A DNA stretch of 20,236 nt from Acanthaster planci (GCF_001949145.1 NW_019091399.1:36064-56299), one strand, 5' to 3'. Positions 1-10,030 are shown, counted from the stretch's first letter. The notes: a model not told the origin generated them from the letters alone. Numbers and translations: made by a program.

Positions 1-369
1 GTTGAGGACACGCCTCTCCATATTGGACAGTGGGGGATTCGAACTTCCCATACAACGCACCGTTAAGCCAGTAGAAAGTGGAAGTTGATCCGTATTTGTT
101 GCATTTCTGATTGCCCTTCTCTGCAAGTTCTCATATGCACCTGTATGGGCCAACAACGGATCATTAGCTTGTTCGTTCATAATGTCAGATTTCGAGATGT
201 CTGGAATACTGTACTTTCAGGTACCTTATGTTTCCTTAATGGTCTATCCTGCGCAGCTCGTTGTGCTTGCGTCATTACTGCACATCACATAGTAGCAACG
301 CTCCTGTGGTCTATCTCCAAATTGAGTGTTTGATGAGACACCACATTGCCAGAGCAGGTCAGGATTATT

Positions 370-860
370 CGGTGATCTGACGCCTGTTATGTTACAGTAC
401 CTAATATGATGTAGTACACTTGTTGTCTCTTGCAAAGCGCGTCAGTTCAGCCAACGAAATAGGGTGAGTCTAATTTAATTCTTGCAATCTGGAGATACGC
501 GAACAGTCCAATCGAGAAGAATACACCACTTTTCGGCACCAGTGAGTTGTTCATCGGGAACAAGGTCATGTTTTATGACTACTTACATGTAGCTACAGCC
601 GCTGTCGCATAGAACGTAACATTTGATGTCGTTAACCCAATCCATCTGTGACTGGTATCGTAGAACAATCCGAGTTTTTACACGCCACGCTCATTACGGG
701 GAGTCCGTATCCGCACGTCAATGTGGCATAACCGTCTTGCGTACAACATTCACCGAGCCGGGTGAAATCAGGCAAGGTCAATATATGTAAGCTACAGTTT
801 CCGTTGCACTAGTTGGACCACTTTCTCTAGATTTCGTGGCTTTCTGTGTGTTTTGCCCCA
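370..860 (-). pseudogene. Ty3/gypsy-type retrotransposon aspartic protease, decayed
   Basis: Reading the minus strand, a retropepsin-like segment follows the gag zinc knuckle. The clearest mark is VLCDSGCS (592-615), with the D-S-G triplet at 598-606; D-[ST]-G is the catalytic motif of retroviral-type aspartic proteases. Downstream, in pieces and across stops, are VIKHDLVPDEQLTG and VYYIILGTV, which fit the flap-side and C-terminal parts of gypsy-group proteases. In a live element the protease would cut the Gag-Pol polyprotein. Frameshifts and stops break the region, so no product is expected. Reverse transcriptase, RNase H and integrase would lie left of base 1. The class is well supported; the exact ends are estimates. 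Confidence 0.6.
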
Positions 861-929
861 TATCACATTCAGCCTCAAAATGGCCAGTAATTGCTGAAGT
901 TATCACGTTATAGTGACTTTCTCAATTTC

Positions 930-1690
930 TTTAAACTTACTGCAGCAATTATGCGCTATGTGACCTGGTTTGCCACATACAAAACATGTACGGGATGATA
1001 CATCTCATGGTGTATTGGCGTTGGTGATACATGTAGGTTTCAATGATTTGCCAAACGACGCACTATGCGTCTGCTCTGATCTACATGTAGGAACCACCTA
1101 CATGTATATGAATAATGGCCACACAGTTTGCTGTTCACAATAAAGGGAGCAAAGCTGCCGTGAGCATCTGTATACTGCTCTGCAAATTGGGCCATTTCCA
1201 TAACATTAGCCGGTTTATGCTCTTATAGGAAAAGAGCTAGATGTAAATGATCACTGCAACAATTCATGAACTGTTCCCGCAAGAGTAAGTCTTTCAGACC
1301 GTCATACATGTATGTCTTACATGTAGGTACACATGTGTTTTGGCCATCGCAATCCAACGCATCAGTAGGTTATCCAGAGGAACTGCAAAGTGTGGCTCAC
1401 TTTCGTCTTTCTCAGGTTTTGCAAACCGAAATTTCTCTCTAAAGGCATGCTCATTCAGGTGGAATTGCTTGAGTAACAACTCCTTGAGCATTTTGTATTT
1501 GGCTGACTCATCTGAACTTAGCTGAGAATACACATTGAGCGCTTTGCCTTTCAGGAGAGCACTTAGATGTTTGGCCCACGAGTCGGGGTTCCATTCATGC
1601 ATGGTTGTGTACCGTTCGAAGCGTTGGAGGTATGCATCCAAATTGTCATGCCTCTTGTGAAATACTGGTAATTTTGGAGTGCAGGGTTGT
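930..1690 (-). pseudogene. Ty3/gypsy-type gag (capsid-like region plus CCHC zinc knuckle), decayed
   Basis: An open minus-strand stretch (1294-1641, extended in frame to about 1690) contains LDAYLQRFERYTTMHEW, a helical capsid region (WAKHLSALLKGKALNVYSQL) and FREKFRFAKPEKDESE. This is the usual pattern of retrotransposon gag capsids related to SCAN-domain proteins. Further downstream a zinc knuckle reads CFVCGKPGHIAHNC (945-986), a perfect CX2CX4HX4C that would bind nucleic acid. The capsid part is interrupted after WIAMAKT by about 32 bases rich in TACATGTA palindromes (about 1303-1336), beyond which the gag-like LKDLLLREQFMNCC resumes in another frame. Order gag, knuckle, protease on one strand supports one element. 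Class confident; not functional. Confidence 0.72.
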
Positions 1691-1699
1691 ATTTGACTT

Positions 1700-2535
1700 T
1701 GAATTGAGATTGTGCATCACTGTCTTTCGAGCTGTCACTTTGGATGGGTTGGTTTAATAATTTTGTTCTTGCGAGAAATGTTTTTTATTGGATTTGGTTT
1801 TCTTGGTTTTGGCTTTGCATATACCAGAGAAATAGTTTGATTCTCTATTGAATTTTTTCTTGCTATCTTTGTTTGATGAAGGTGGATAGGAATAGAAGTG
1901 GAGGATAGTGGGTTGTATTCCAGAGATAAGAGCAATATACATATAGCCAGCAACAATGCTTGTCAATCTCATTTGGAAGATGTGGTTACCTTGAAATTAG
2001 ACTGTTTGGTTTAAGACATTCAGTATGGATGCCTCTTGAAGTTGGTTTGGTCATATGAAGTAGTCAAACAGTTGTTGGGCCGTGATGCAGTCTTAGTCTT
2101 GAAATTGCTCAGCAATAATTTGAAGAGCTGTTTGCCAGGTTCTTGTGAGCTGTTCCTCTGTGGTTGTTAGCTGACGTTGCTGCTCTTCTAGCTTACCTGT
2201 AGTCTACCGCCTGCAACCTACGCAGATTACCAACACGTGCATGTACGTATGCATTATTTCCTAGTCCATTACTTCCTTTCGGTATTTGTTTTCTGATTTT
2301 TTCGTGTAGCTGAATATTTCGGCGTCTTTGGTTTTTCGATTTTTCTTTACATTTTCTGTGTATTAGACAATTGAGTATCTCAAGAAAAATTTGGGTAGTC
2401 TTCAAGCCACTTCGAGTATTTGCCCGCTTGCGGGCCAGGGATCGCTTAAACAACAGGGACCATGGGACATTGGTTTCGGTCCTTGCTAATTCAGGGAATA
2501 GGACAGTGCAGTACCCTTACTTGCTCCAGTACTTT
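1700..2535 (-). other. Gypsy 5' region with a possible Gag N-terminal coiled coil
   Basis: No intact gene is visible. About 2094-2196 on the minus strand reads a heptad-like, Glu/Gln-rich piece (QQRQLTTTEEQLTRTW, then ALQIIAEQFQD) in the same orientation as gag and 400 bases upstream of it. It could be the N-terminal coiled coil of Gag. The AT-rich stretch 1740-1960 gives only low-complexity Lys/Asn/Ile translations. The Lys/Arg-rich open stretch 2193-2453 has no recognisable domain. I could not identify a long terminal repeat or primer-binding site. Confidence 0.3.
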
Positions 2536-2553
2536 ACTGTCGAGCACAAGAGT

Positions 2554-3022
2554 TTGCTCTTCGAGCATTGAGTGAAATTTGCAAACTGGTAGTGGCGGTA
2601 CTGTTGTGATATTTGGTACTTATGCCGTGTGCCCACGGACCTTGAGATCCGATATCTCCGGTCCGATTCCGATCCATTACTGCCTTTGGGAGCAAAGTTG
2701 AGTCCGCCACTCGATGGGCCGCTCGGGTGACTCAAAACTTGGCACACCATAACAGACCTTGGTGTGCTGACCTGCGTTATATCCTGTATACTTGTATATA
2801 GAGCATACATGTACATGTAGCTCTCCCTGTGGGCCTTCATCAAGCTTTGAGTATCACTGGCCCCTATGCTCCACTACTGTTCTATGGAGCATAGCTGAGG
2901 TTGTCATTTGGGGGGGGGATGGGTGCTTGGGCAGCTCAAAGCTTGGCATACCATAACAAACCTCAGTATTGCCGTAGCGCAGGGATTTCTTTGGTGAGTG
3001 GGTCTCTTCGAGCATTGAGCAA
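2554..3022. repeat. Shuffled direct repeats, non-coding
   Basis: Two short blocks recur in swapped order. The 14-mer cttcgagcattgag occurs at about 2558 and 3006. A roughly 35-base block (actcaaaacttggcacaccataac near 2730, in a diverged form near 2935) recurs about 205 bases later. The order is A-B-B'-A', which suggests overlapping duplications of an older repeat. No protein is supported across 2535-3265. Confidence 0.45.
2864..2894. repeat. 10-bp perfect hairpin
   Basis: The arms ctatgctcca (2864-2873) and tggagcatag (2885-2894) are exact reverse complements, separated by an 11-base loop. It lies between the two halves of the shuffled repeats. Function unknown. Confidence 0.6.
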
Positions 3023-3286
3023 CATGTCTGGCCCATTAAGCCTTGAAGGTTTTCATGATGAAAGAACTATATGAGTAAAATGATTGCGGTTACACCATGG
3101 ATCAATCTCTTTCTTGAGTATATGTGGTTCTGAGAAGAACTAGGGAATAACTTCGAACAATGTACTCTGTCCATCTTCAGGAAACTGCAGGATTCTGACT
3201 ATGAGTGGAGCTTATATGGTGTAGAGAGGGATCCAGATGTAGGGATTAGCTCGGTGAGGCGTTAAGGCGGGAACAGTGATGGCGGG

Positions 3287-3336
3287 AACAATGGATGCTG
3301 CACTGGATCCTGGTACTGCATGACCTGAATGTGTGC
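3287..3336 (+). repeat. Left arm of 50-bp inverted repeat (partner 3711-3760)
   Basis: This segment is the reverse complement of 3711-3760 with only two mismatches by eye. The arms enclose 374 bp that hold the Penelope-like endonuclease remnant. Two 15-base units starting ggcgggaaca (3266-3280, 3281-3295) lie at and just outside the left arm's outer edge. The low divergence means the inverted duplication is younger than the decayed coding pieces nearby. Confidence 0.8.
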
Positions 3337-3595
3337 ACATGAGCACAAAACTCATGGCAGGAAGGGAGAGCTTGAAAAGTCATCAATAATCAAGCACTCC
3401 CACACTGAAGACCATCAGATCAACTGGAGCCAAGCTGAACTCATTACCAGCATCAAACGACGGTATCCCCGCCGCATCAGAGAAGCCATAGAAATCATCA
3501 AGCATGACACAGTTCCCCGAGACATCGACTTCAGCATCAGCAATATCTGGCGCCCCATCCTCACATCCCAGTCCAATGGGTCACCTGTACCCTAG
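3329..3595 (+). pseudogene. Penelope-like element, C-terminal end of GIY-YIG endonuclease
   Basis: An 88-codon open frame reads, in order, SSIIKHSHTEDHQINW, then RRIREAIEIIKHD, then ISNIWRPIL before its stop. This spacing (serine near an H...H-x-I-x-W block, an R-x-x-R-E-A-I-E-I helix, and a terminal W-x-P-x-L) is the C-terminal signature of the GIY-YIG endonuclease that Penelope-like retroelements carry behind their reverse transcriptase. The endonuclease nicks target DNA for primed reverse transcription. The GIY and YIG strands and the whole reverse transcriptase are missing, so this is a 3'-end fragment. It lies between the arms of the 50-bp inverted repeat. The nominal start is not real: coding sense begins around residue 12. 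Confidence 0.65.
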
Positions 3596-3710
3596 GACTC
3601 CCAGTTAGGTTCCCCCCTTAGCATGCTTAGTTAGCCTATGGGTCTTCTCTACCCTTGGCACCCAGCTATTCACTCTCCCACTGCAAACCCCAACTGACAC
3701 ACTTGAGTCA

Positions 3711-3760
3711 GCACACACTCAGGTCATGCAGTACCAGGATCCAGCGCAGCATCCATTGTT
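3711..3760 (-). repeat. Right arm of 50-bp inverted repeat (partner 3287-3336)
   Basis: Reverse complement of the left arm with two mismatches. It overlaps the last codons of the minus-strand hydrophobic reading frame that follows, so it may have replaced that gene's true C-terminus. No further match was seen beyond the 50 bases on either side. Confidence 0.8.
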
Positions 3761-4154
3761 TGGTATCCGCCTTGATTTGTGCATGAGTCTTCTATTTGCA
3801 TATGTTAACATGGCGTATATACCAAATGCACCGATGGCGATACCTTCCCTTAATAGCCCCACAGGTGCCGAAATTGAACCCAACATGCCAGTTATTCCCA
3901 CGGCTGCTGTCATTGTGCCCATTGCTTTGACTCCATATTCTATGTAACTTAGTGCGTTGAGTACCTTTTTATCTTTTGATACGTCATTTCTCTCGCATTG
4001 CCTTCGCCAAAATCTGTGCTTGGATGTCTTTGATCTTTTTGAGTCTGTAAAGTTTTGTTAGGTTCAGCTGTGACTCTTGCTCTCACTTTTCATGCTCTGG
4101 TAAGCCGCTAGGTATTTCAGGATGAAGCTTTAAAATCTCTGGAGACTTACTCAT
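3719..4154 (-). pseudogene. Small hydrophobic protein gene, probably Polinton, broken
   Basis: On the minus strand an ATG at 4154 starts MSKSPEILKLHPEIPSGLPE, followed after breaks by a basic stretch with KLYRLKKIKDIQAQILAKAM. A glycine/alanine-rich hydrophobic part (AMGTMTAAVGITGMLG, LLREGIAIGAFGIYAML) ends near a basic tail. At least one stop and one frame change separate the parts. The hydrophobic part could form one or two membrane segments. I do not recognise the family. I assign it to the Polinton because it is divergent from the plus-strand gene at 4882 across an AT-rich gap with TTTTAAAA-type motifs. The final residues lie in the inverted-repeat arm and are probably not original. Confidence 0.35.
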
Positions 4155-4350
4155 AGTTAAGGTTTCTTTTTAATTATGTGCTTTTAAAAAGTGCGTGTTT
4201 AAAAACGCAAACAGATTGGACCCCTAGATCTGCCTAGCAATTTCAAACTCGATCAAATTTCCAGCACCTTTGTTATTAATGACCTCTCCCCTGTCGTTTC
4301 TCACCGAAAATGGAAAGTTGTTATTTTTCTGTTTTTAAGTGGTTTTGCCA
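4155..4350. promoter_or_regulatory. Candidate divergent promoter region of the Polinton
   Basis: This AT-rich gap lies upstream of the minus-strand small gene and, at a distance, of the plus-strand gene at 4882. It contains gcttttaaaaagtg and gtttaaaaacgc, like the TTTTAAAA palindromes that sit just ahead of several start codons in 12990-14670. The promoter role is inferred from position and motif only. Confidence 0.25.
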
Positions 4351-4559
4351 ACTTGCTTCGTTTAACGCTGTGCACCCAATGGGGTTTGCTCAGGTCTGTA
4401 ACAGAGCATAACACGTCTGAAGGTCAACCATTAAAACCGTGGGAGGCGTTTCGAATTTTCACTCAAACGGTGGCCGGAGCAGACTATTCCATTGAGTCCG
4501 TTTCATTTTTCAGGGCTCTATCTGCAACCCTCAAAAATGACACAGTCACCGGTCACCAC

Positions 4560-4760
4560 AGGATCCAACACCTTCACACTCCAGTACCCAGCAAGCCAGC
4601 AAGCCACACGCATCACCGCCCCTAAGCTGCTTATTTAAGCCAGCTAATCCGGAGTCTAGCTCATTCTCTCCTGAGGAAGGCCAGAGTACACTGGCTGAAA
4701 CATCGAGACTGCTCTCACCGGTCTAACTCATGATGTGTCATTTTAACAACACCAAACAAA
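4560..4760 (+). mobile_element. Retroelement 3'-end-like segment with hammerhead-like core
   Basis: The stretch reads CTGAGGA (4671-4677), a 6-bp stem made from ag(g)ccag and ctggct closed by loop agtaca, then GAAA (4697-4700). This matches the CUGANGA, stem II, GAAA core order of hammerhead ribozymes, which are known in the terminal repeats of Penelope-like elements. A stem III and a UH cleavage site are not convincing, and one base bulges in stem II. The Penelope coding remnant at 3329-3595 is in the same orientation. The upstream open frame 4353-4625 has no domain I recognise. Confidence 0.35.
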
Positions 4761-4881
4761 ATAAATAAATCAAACTTAATTAACACCTTTTTAAATAAGC
4801 AAGCATGGGCATCAACTACAGTCAACTTGTGATTAAAGTGAACAAAAAACACCTTTTTTGCCAAGTTTCCCAATTTAATGG

Positions 4882-5735
4882 ATGCTTCAAATGCCTAGAG
4901 TTAGAATAGACTTAGTTGTACACCGTTGGTCTAGCGATCCTACATGTACGTCGTTTTATCAAAACCAACTCAACTTTGGGGTATATTGTGCCACTATGGC
5001 CTGCGGCGTCGGATGGGACGTACTCAATGACTCAAACTCATACATTTTAGCTCTGTTTAATTTTCACGTGTATTACATGGTTAGAAAGGTCTTGTTTGAT
5101 TATGAAATACCCATTCTCAAAGATAACATGTCTGATGCTTTGAACAAACACTATAATCTTAGAAAGTTTAACGATGGGTGGTTATTGTTTAATGTTCATG
5201 TATACTCGACTCAATCGTTTAAATAGATGCGAGACACCACCACAAATGGATAAGGTACCACTTTTTATTATGAAAATGGATACAAACCTGTCCCCGGATG
5301 TAATTACAACACATGTGACTTTGGAGGACACAGAAAATATCTTTATGCGACTTACATGGGATTTGGTATTCCCGATTAGGAGTGCAAGCACAGACCAAAA
5401 CCAGCGTGTTAGCCCTGGGTAGAGGGCAATATGTAAACATTGTGGAATCTCTCAATTTGGTTCTGGATCTCAAGCAATCAATCCATCAGTTTCAAAACTC
5501 GTTACAGTATGCCAAAACATCTTTTAACTTTGTGGTATCACCCAGTTTGTACCTCGCACCCTCAGACATGGATCTCTGAGTCAGAACATGTGAAGGTTAG
5601 CACAACAACTTACAGATCGCGATCTCTAACATGAAACTGGGGTACCAACCCAATGTTAATATGCAAAGCGCTCTACTGTCACCACAGCCAGGTCCAAACG
5701 ATGTTGAACAAAACCAAGTAACACCCGAAAATTAG
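4882..5735 (+). pseudogene. Polinton conserved structural-type gene, 5' part, broken
   Basis: The first 114 codons (4882-5226) read QLNFGVYCATMACGVGWDVL and FNFHVYYMVRKVLFDYEIP. A second piece in another frame (about 5370-5579) reads LGVQAQTKTSVLALGRGQYV and YAKTSFNFVVSPSLYLAPSD, then continues past a stop to MKLGYQPNVN and a stop at 5733-5735. I recognise these blocks as a conserved but unnamed protein encoded by animal Polintons; its job is not known to me. Breaks include a stop at 5224-5226, a frame change near 5380 and a stop at 5577-5579. A palindrome cctacatgtacg lies within the early part. The hAT element follows at once, and the lost C-terminus may be the reading frame at 10205-10377. 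Confidence 0.6.
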
Positions 5736-5855
5736 CATTGGATGGTTCCAGAATTCTCAGAGCCGGTTCCAGCTCCAGTTAAGAATTGCGATTCCGAGTT
5801 ACAACCGGCTCCAAAAGATAAAAAGAAAAACATAATATTTAATAAAACACATTAA

Positions 5856-7599
5856 AAATCTGTTGCTGCCGTGTCACGCCGGTGCCGCACATAAACGGCA
5901 CAGCAGACTTGCTCTTGGTCTTTAATGGGCTTTAAGATTTTCCACAGTGGGTATTTAGAATTTTACTTTTGCATCTTCGTACCGTAGACCAGTTGTGGTT
6001 GGAATAAATCTACAATATGTACATGTATGTACATGTAGAACTCAGCACTGCTTCCTCCTTCACCATTTTCCATTCAACATTTATGTATATATTCATTTGA
6101 TAATCCTATCAGAACAACCACAATCTCACAGTTGCCTGAGCTCGTGTAACTTTACCCACATACAAAGGGAATCATCGACCATGCCACGGCACTTAATGTA
6201 TGGACTGGATCACGTGTACTTATTGAACATGTGCCAATGTAATACGTATCGTGACATAAATGGCCATGGACCATGAATAAACATGGCGGAAGGCACGAGG
6301 CACATGTCCACAGTGGGTGCATCTTCTACATGTAAATACAGTACTCCAAACACCAATGCGTTTGCTATCTTTTAAGTAGTACCATTGTCCGGGTCCATAC
6401 ATGGAACCAGCTCTATCGCGTATCAAGTGAGAAGTTGATTAGTTGAGATTTGAGAACCGGGACCCTGGCTGGCTTGCTCAAAGGGTCCATTCGGTGCTTC
6501 TGGTATGATTGCCCGTCTCATTATAAGCAGTGACCAATCCATTTCGGTGAGAACACCACGTGCGTGCGTTGTGTGTGCATATCCTTAGCACAGGCTGTAA
6601 CGCCTTGCCCACGATATCAGTAATAGACCAATTCATGTACGTGTATGGTCTGGCGCTGGCTTAGAATGTTTAGTGTGGCAGACGATTTATGTTTAATTAT
6701 TTTGCAAAAACAAATGTACACGTACATGTACATTCAACACATGCGCTGTGGACGAAGATCAGTTACTTATGTTCTTTTTTATCAAAGACCAAACTTCCGA
6801 AAGACTCTCCGGCAATGTACAAACAAATTTATATATTAATACACTAAAATACAAACGCTACTGGTGAAATAACAGGGACTCCATAAAAAAATGGGTATAC
6901 ATGGACTCACTAGACTGAAGCGACACTGCCGAATGGATCGTAAAAGAAAGTTATTAATTAGACAACACACCTAATGAAATCATCACTAACTGGAACTGGG
7001 TGTTACAGGTACATGTAGCTGCAACTTGGAAAACTGGTAATTGCGGCTGAGTACAGTGAGCAGCATTTAGTACGGTAAATATGTACAAGCCTTCTTATGG
7101 GTGCAATGCAAGTACTAAATTCACACACGAATCTTATATCGCACAGGTAGCTGTAAGGTCATTTTAAACACATTGACAACTTGACAAGGGTATACGGGTG
7201 GAGACAATGAAAGAAAAATCTGGGAACAACACGTCAATGGCAAAAGTAAAAAGGGAAGATTTCCATACATGCTACTCTCACTTATTGGGCATTGGATAAC
7301 GATAACATGTCACAATTGCCAAATTAGGCAGGGAAATAGTGACACAATGTACTTCAAAAAAAGACTTTTAACCTCATGAACCTGCCAATTATTAACAATG
7401 TAAGCATACAAAACAACAAAAAAGTGTTTTCTCCATTTTTCCTCTAGTGTAAAACTTTCTCAAAGTTGAAAACCTAGTACTTATTTCTCCCGTTGAAATG
7501 CCCGTATTCCAAGAAACAAATCACTTGGCCTCAAACATTTAAAAATTACGTAAACACATTACTTTCTACAGTGCAACGTACAAATTGGAAATATTACAG
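5856..7599. other. Non-coding stretch, 3' side of the hAT
   Basis: I see no supportable gene on either strand. It holds TACATGTA palindromes (6017-6037, 6328, 6723, 7010) and AT-rich sequence. In a full-length hAT the last transposase exon with the hATC dimerisation domain would lie on the minus strand here, but no such sequence was recognised. Confidence 0.5.
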
Positions 7600-9174
7600 T
7601 TCACTGGATCACTCAATTGGTCGTCGTCAGGTTACAATTTTCCATCGGCAATGTACCTTTCCACCTCCTCCGACGCGATCCTTTCTGGCGACCTATTGGC
7701 TGGGGCGTCATCTTCATCCTCATCTCCAAAGTCGTCGTGAAATAACGCAGCCACACTCTTGAATTTCTTAAGCGGCGGTTTGTTGAAGTGTCAGTTCTCT
7801 CATCAGCCCCTTCACCATTGCTCTTGGCAGGATCCGCTCCAAAGTTGTTTTCTCCTTGTTCTTCTGTGATCAGCTCAGTAGCTAAACATTTAGCCATATC
7901 TTAAATGCCACCTTTCACAGCCGCTGCACCTGCTCCTTGAATGAACGGCAGGTGCTTATATCGTCCATCCAAAAAAAACAGGCCATCAACAGAAACTGGC
8001 GGGTGTCGTTGTCAACATAGTAGCTTGCCAACTTTTGAACCACTGTTGCCTTTACCTGTCGAATCTCCAGAATGTCGGCAGGTGCATATATCGTCCATCC
8101 AAAAAAAACTGGCCATCAACAGAAACTGGCGGGTGTCGTTGTCAACATAGTAGCTTGCCAACTTTTGAACCACTGTTGCCTTTACCTGTCGAATCTCCAG
8201 AATGTCGTCCTCTTTGTCTTCCAGCACCCCTTCGATATATCAAATAGCGGGAAAGATACCCGACACTGTAACGTAGGTCTCACCAGAGAATGATACTGTG
8301 ACCCGTTTTATTGGTCCAAGAATTGTCACTAGTGATTCCACTATGGCAACTTTGCGGTCTGATAAGTCCAGTTCTTTCTTTTTTGTGGCGTCCAGCAAGT
8401 TGCGGATGGGCTGTTGTTGTTCCAGCATGTCATGGGTTGAACCCCATCTCATGTCAACATCTTGGATGAGTTTGTGAATTGGCAAATTTAATGCTTCCTG
8501 CTGCTCCGTTAGCATGTGGCCTTGGATGAGCGCCTTACAAACTCGACCAATTTGGAACACCTTCCCAGTGCATTGTGAACACTTCAGCAAGCCAACCCTG
8601 CCTTTACGACAAGGTTCAAGGTGTGTCCAAAGCAGGGAACATTCTGAACAATCATTACTTCACACACAGCCTTTATGTTTGACGCATTGTCAGTTACTAT
8701 TGCACTGATCTTGGTGATTGGGATATAGCACTGATCCAAGATGTGGTCCAACGACTCTGCGATGTGTGTGTTGTCATGTGGAGGAGGGAATTTGGTGTTC
8801 TTGATAGTGTACCTTGCCATTTTCCAATCTGGTGAGATAAGATGCGCCATCACACCAATGTATTGGTCTGAGGATTGACTTGTCCACATGTCAGTGGTAA
8901 TGGAGATGTACATGTATTTTGCCTCATTAAGCACGGGAAAGACAATCTTTTCCTTCACCTTGTCGTACAGTTTAGGCAACAATACCGAAGAAAATGTCTC
9001 CCGTGACAGCAGCTTGTAGCGTGGGTCAAACACCTGAAGCATGTCCTTGAAGCTCTGCTTCTCCACGGTATATACTGGTTTCATACCACGGACAAAGTGT
9101 TTGGCCTCTGCATCTGTGAGCTGCTTTTGCCGTTCTGAGGTCGATGCATCTGGTGTCTCCGATCTAACGTGACT
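7600..9174 (-). pseudogene. hAT transposase, main exon, broken
   Basis: Minus-strand frames 8584-9084 and 8240-8590 carry the RNase-H-fold core of an Ac/ZBED-like hAT transposase, the enzyme that cuts the element out and reinserts it. Visible are ISITTDMWTS (first catalytic Asp region), YIGVMAHLISPDWKM, KISAIVTDNASNIK (second Asp) and VPCFGHTLNLVVKAGL, then the insertion domain with VDMRWGSTHDMLE. Downstream come DDILEIRQVKATVVQKLASY and, in another frame, FKSVAALFHDDFGDEDEDD and EEVERYIADGKL, the usual acidic linker. The hATC C-terminal domain is absent. Upstream, the frame continues through DAEAKHFVRGMKPVYTVEKQ to a splice-acceptor-like site at 9175-9177. Breaks: a frame shift near 8585, a stop near 8238, a poly-T run, and a 130-bp tandem duplication. 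Confidence 0.8.
7946..8207. repeat. 130-bp tandem duplication inside the hAT transposase
   Basis: 7946-8075 and 8076-8207 are adjacent copies with two visible differences (gcttatat versus gcatatat; aaaacagg versus aaaactgg), about 98% identical. 130 is not a multiple of three, so the duplication shifts the transposase frame. Both copies share a run of eight A (T on the coding strand), so that run predates the duplication. Confidence 0.9.
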
Positions 9175-9500
9175 CTGTGCAAAAATAAAAAGAAGTATGA
9201 AGTTAGGTTTTGAACAGACTTACATGCACTGTCAACAAATGGCTACAATTTCCCGCAAGAATATAAAAATACTTGAAATAATGAATTTTGTTATTCAGTT
9301 TAAATTTGTCGATCAAGTGTACTTATGTACGTGTAGCCCATTAGTAAGGAAAATAATACATATAAAGCATAGGCATTGCATCATTTGTATACCATAACAA
9401 GGTTTTTTACATACCGAAGTAAAATGTCGGTCGACGAAAGTTAGTCATGAATTTGCCTAATTGGTGGTTCATCTCCTTACAAAATTAAAAGCAAACTTAC
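9175..9500 (-). other. Intron of the hAT transposase (predicted)
   Basis: On the minus strand GTAAGTTTGC (9491-9500) is a strong splice donor and tttttatttttgcacag ending at 9175 is a strong acceptor with a pyrimidine tract. The 326-bp interval joins the upstream frame ending HQQSIL to the downstream frame starting SHVRSE in phase 0. No expression evidence is available here. Confidence 0.5.
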
Positions 9501-9587
9501 CAGGATAGACTGTTGATGGAGTTCCTTTGATTTTGTCTCTGACACTTCTGAATCACCTGAGAGCTGTGTAGGCTTAGCCAATTCCAA
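9501..9587 (-). pseudogene. hAT transposase upstream exon fragment (predicted)
   Basis: The minus-strand frame reads LAKPTQLSGDSEVSETKSKE up to the donor at 9500 and is open back to a TAG near 9587. It is polar and Ser/Glu-rich, like the linker between a BED zinc finger and the catalytic core. No BED finger (paired cysteines and histidines) was recognised further upstream in 9588-10030, so the N-terminus seems lost or too diverged. Assignment rests mainly on the intron prediction. Confidence 0.35.
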
Positions 9588-10030
9588 ATTCTACCTACAT
9601 TCAATTCTTCATGTATATTCAGTCCAATGTTTTGCATGCCAGCCCCGCACTTACGTTCCATATAAGGCCAAAGAGATCATCAAGTGGCCGAACAAAACTT
9701 TTTTGATTGGATGCCACGTTCCCAAATTCCGAATGCTGTAGCCTACTACTCGACTGGAGGGCAAGTTGACGGAAACTGCACTGCCACGCTGCAAAGTGGA
9801 AACATGTTCTGTACTATACATGTACATGTACAGAACAAGCCTTCACACCCGGACATTGTGCAACAGTAAGTACACTGTAGTACACAATGTACATTTACAG
9901 TACTGTACATGTACATGAACATTTTAGTGTCACAACACGCGGGCACGGTACTAGAACGAGGCCGGAGTGATGACTCGCGCTCAGATCTGATGTTCTGAGT
10001 TGTCACTACAGGTGTGGTAGGCCTGCATTA
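9588..10030. other. Non-coding stretch with palindromes, 5' side of the hAT
   Basis: No gene supported. gttctgtac (9806-9814) and gtacagaac (9828-9836) form perfect 9-base arms around a TACATGTACAT core, and another TACATGTACATG sits near 9905. The short plus-strand open frame 9684-9869 has no recognisable feature. Confidence 0.5.

Noticed and set aside
28-56. tRNA T-arm-like ggggattcgaact on the minus strand
   Set aside because: The T-stem does not pair properly and no acceptor, D-arm or anticodon arm is found around it.
2193-2453. 86-codon basic open frame on minus
   Set aside because: Low-complexity Lys/Arg content with no motif; likely chance.
4353-4625. 90-codon plus-strand open frame
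   Set aside because: No recognisable domain; it runs into the retroelement-like tail segment, so it is probably chance.
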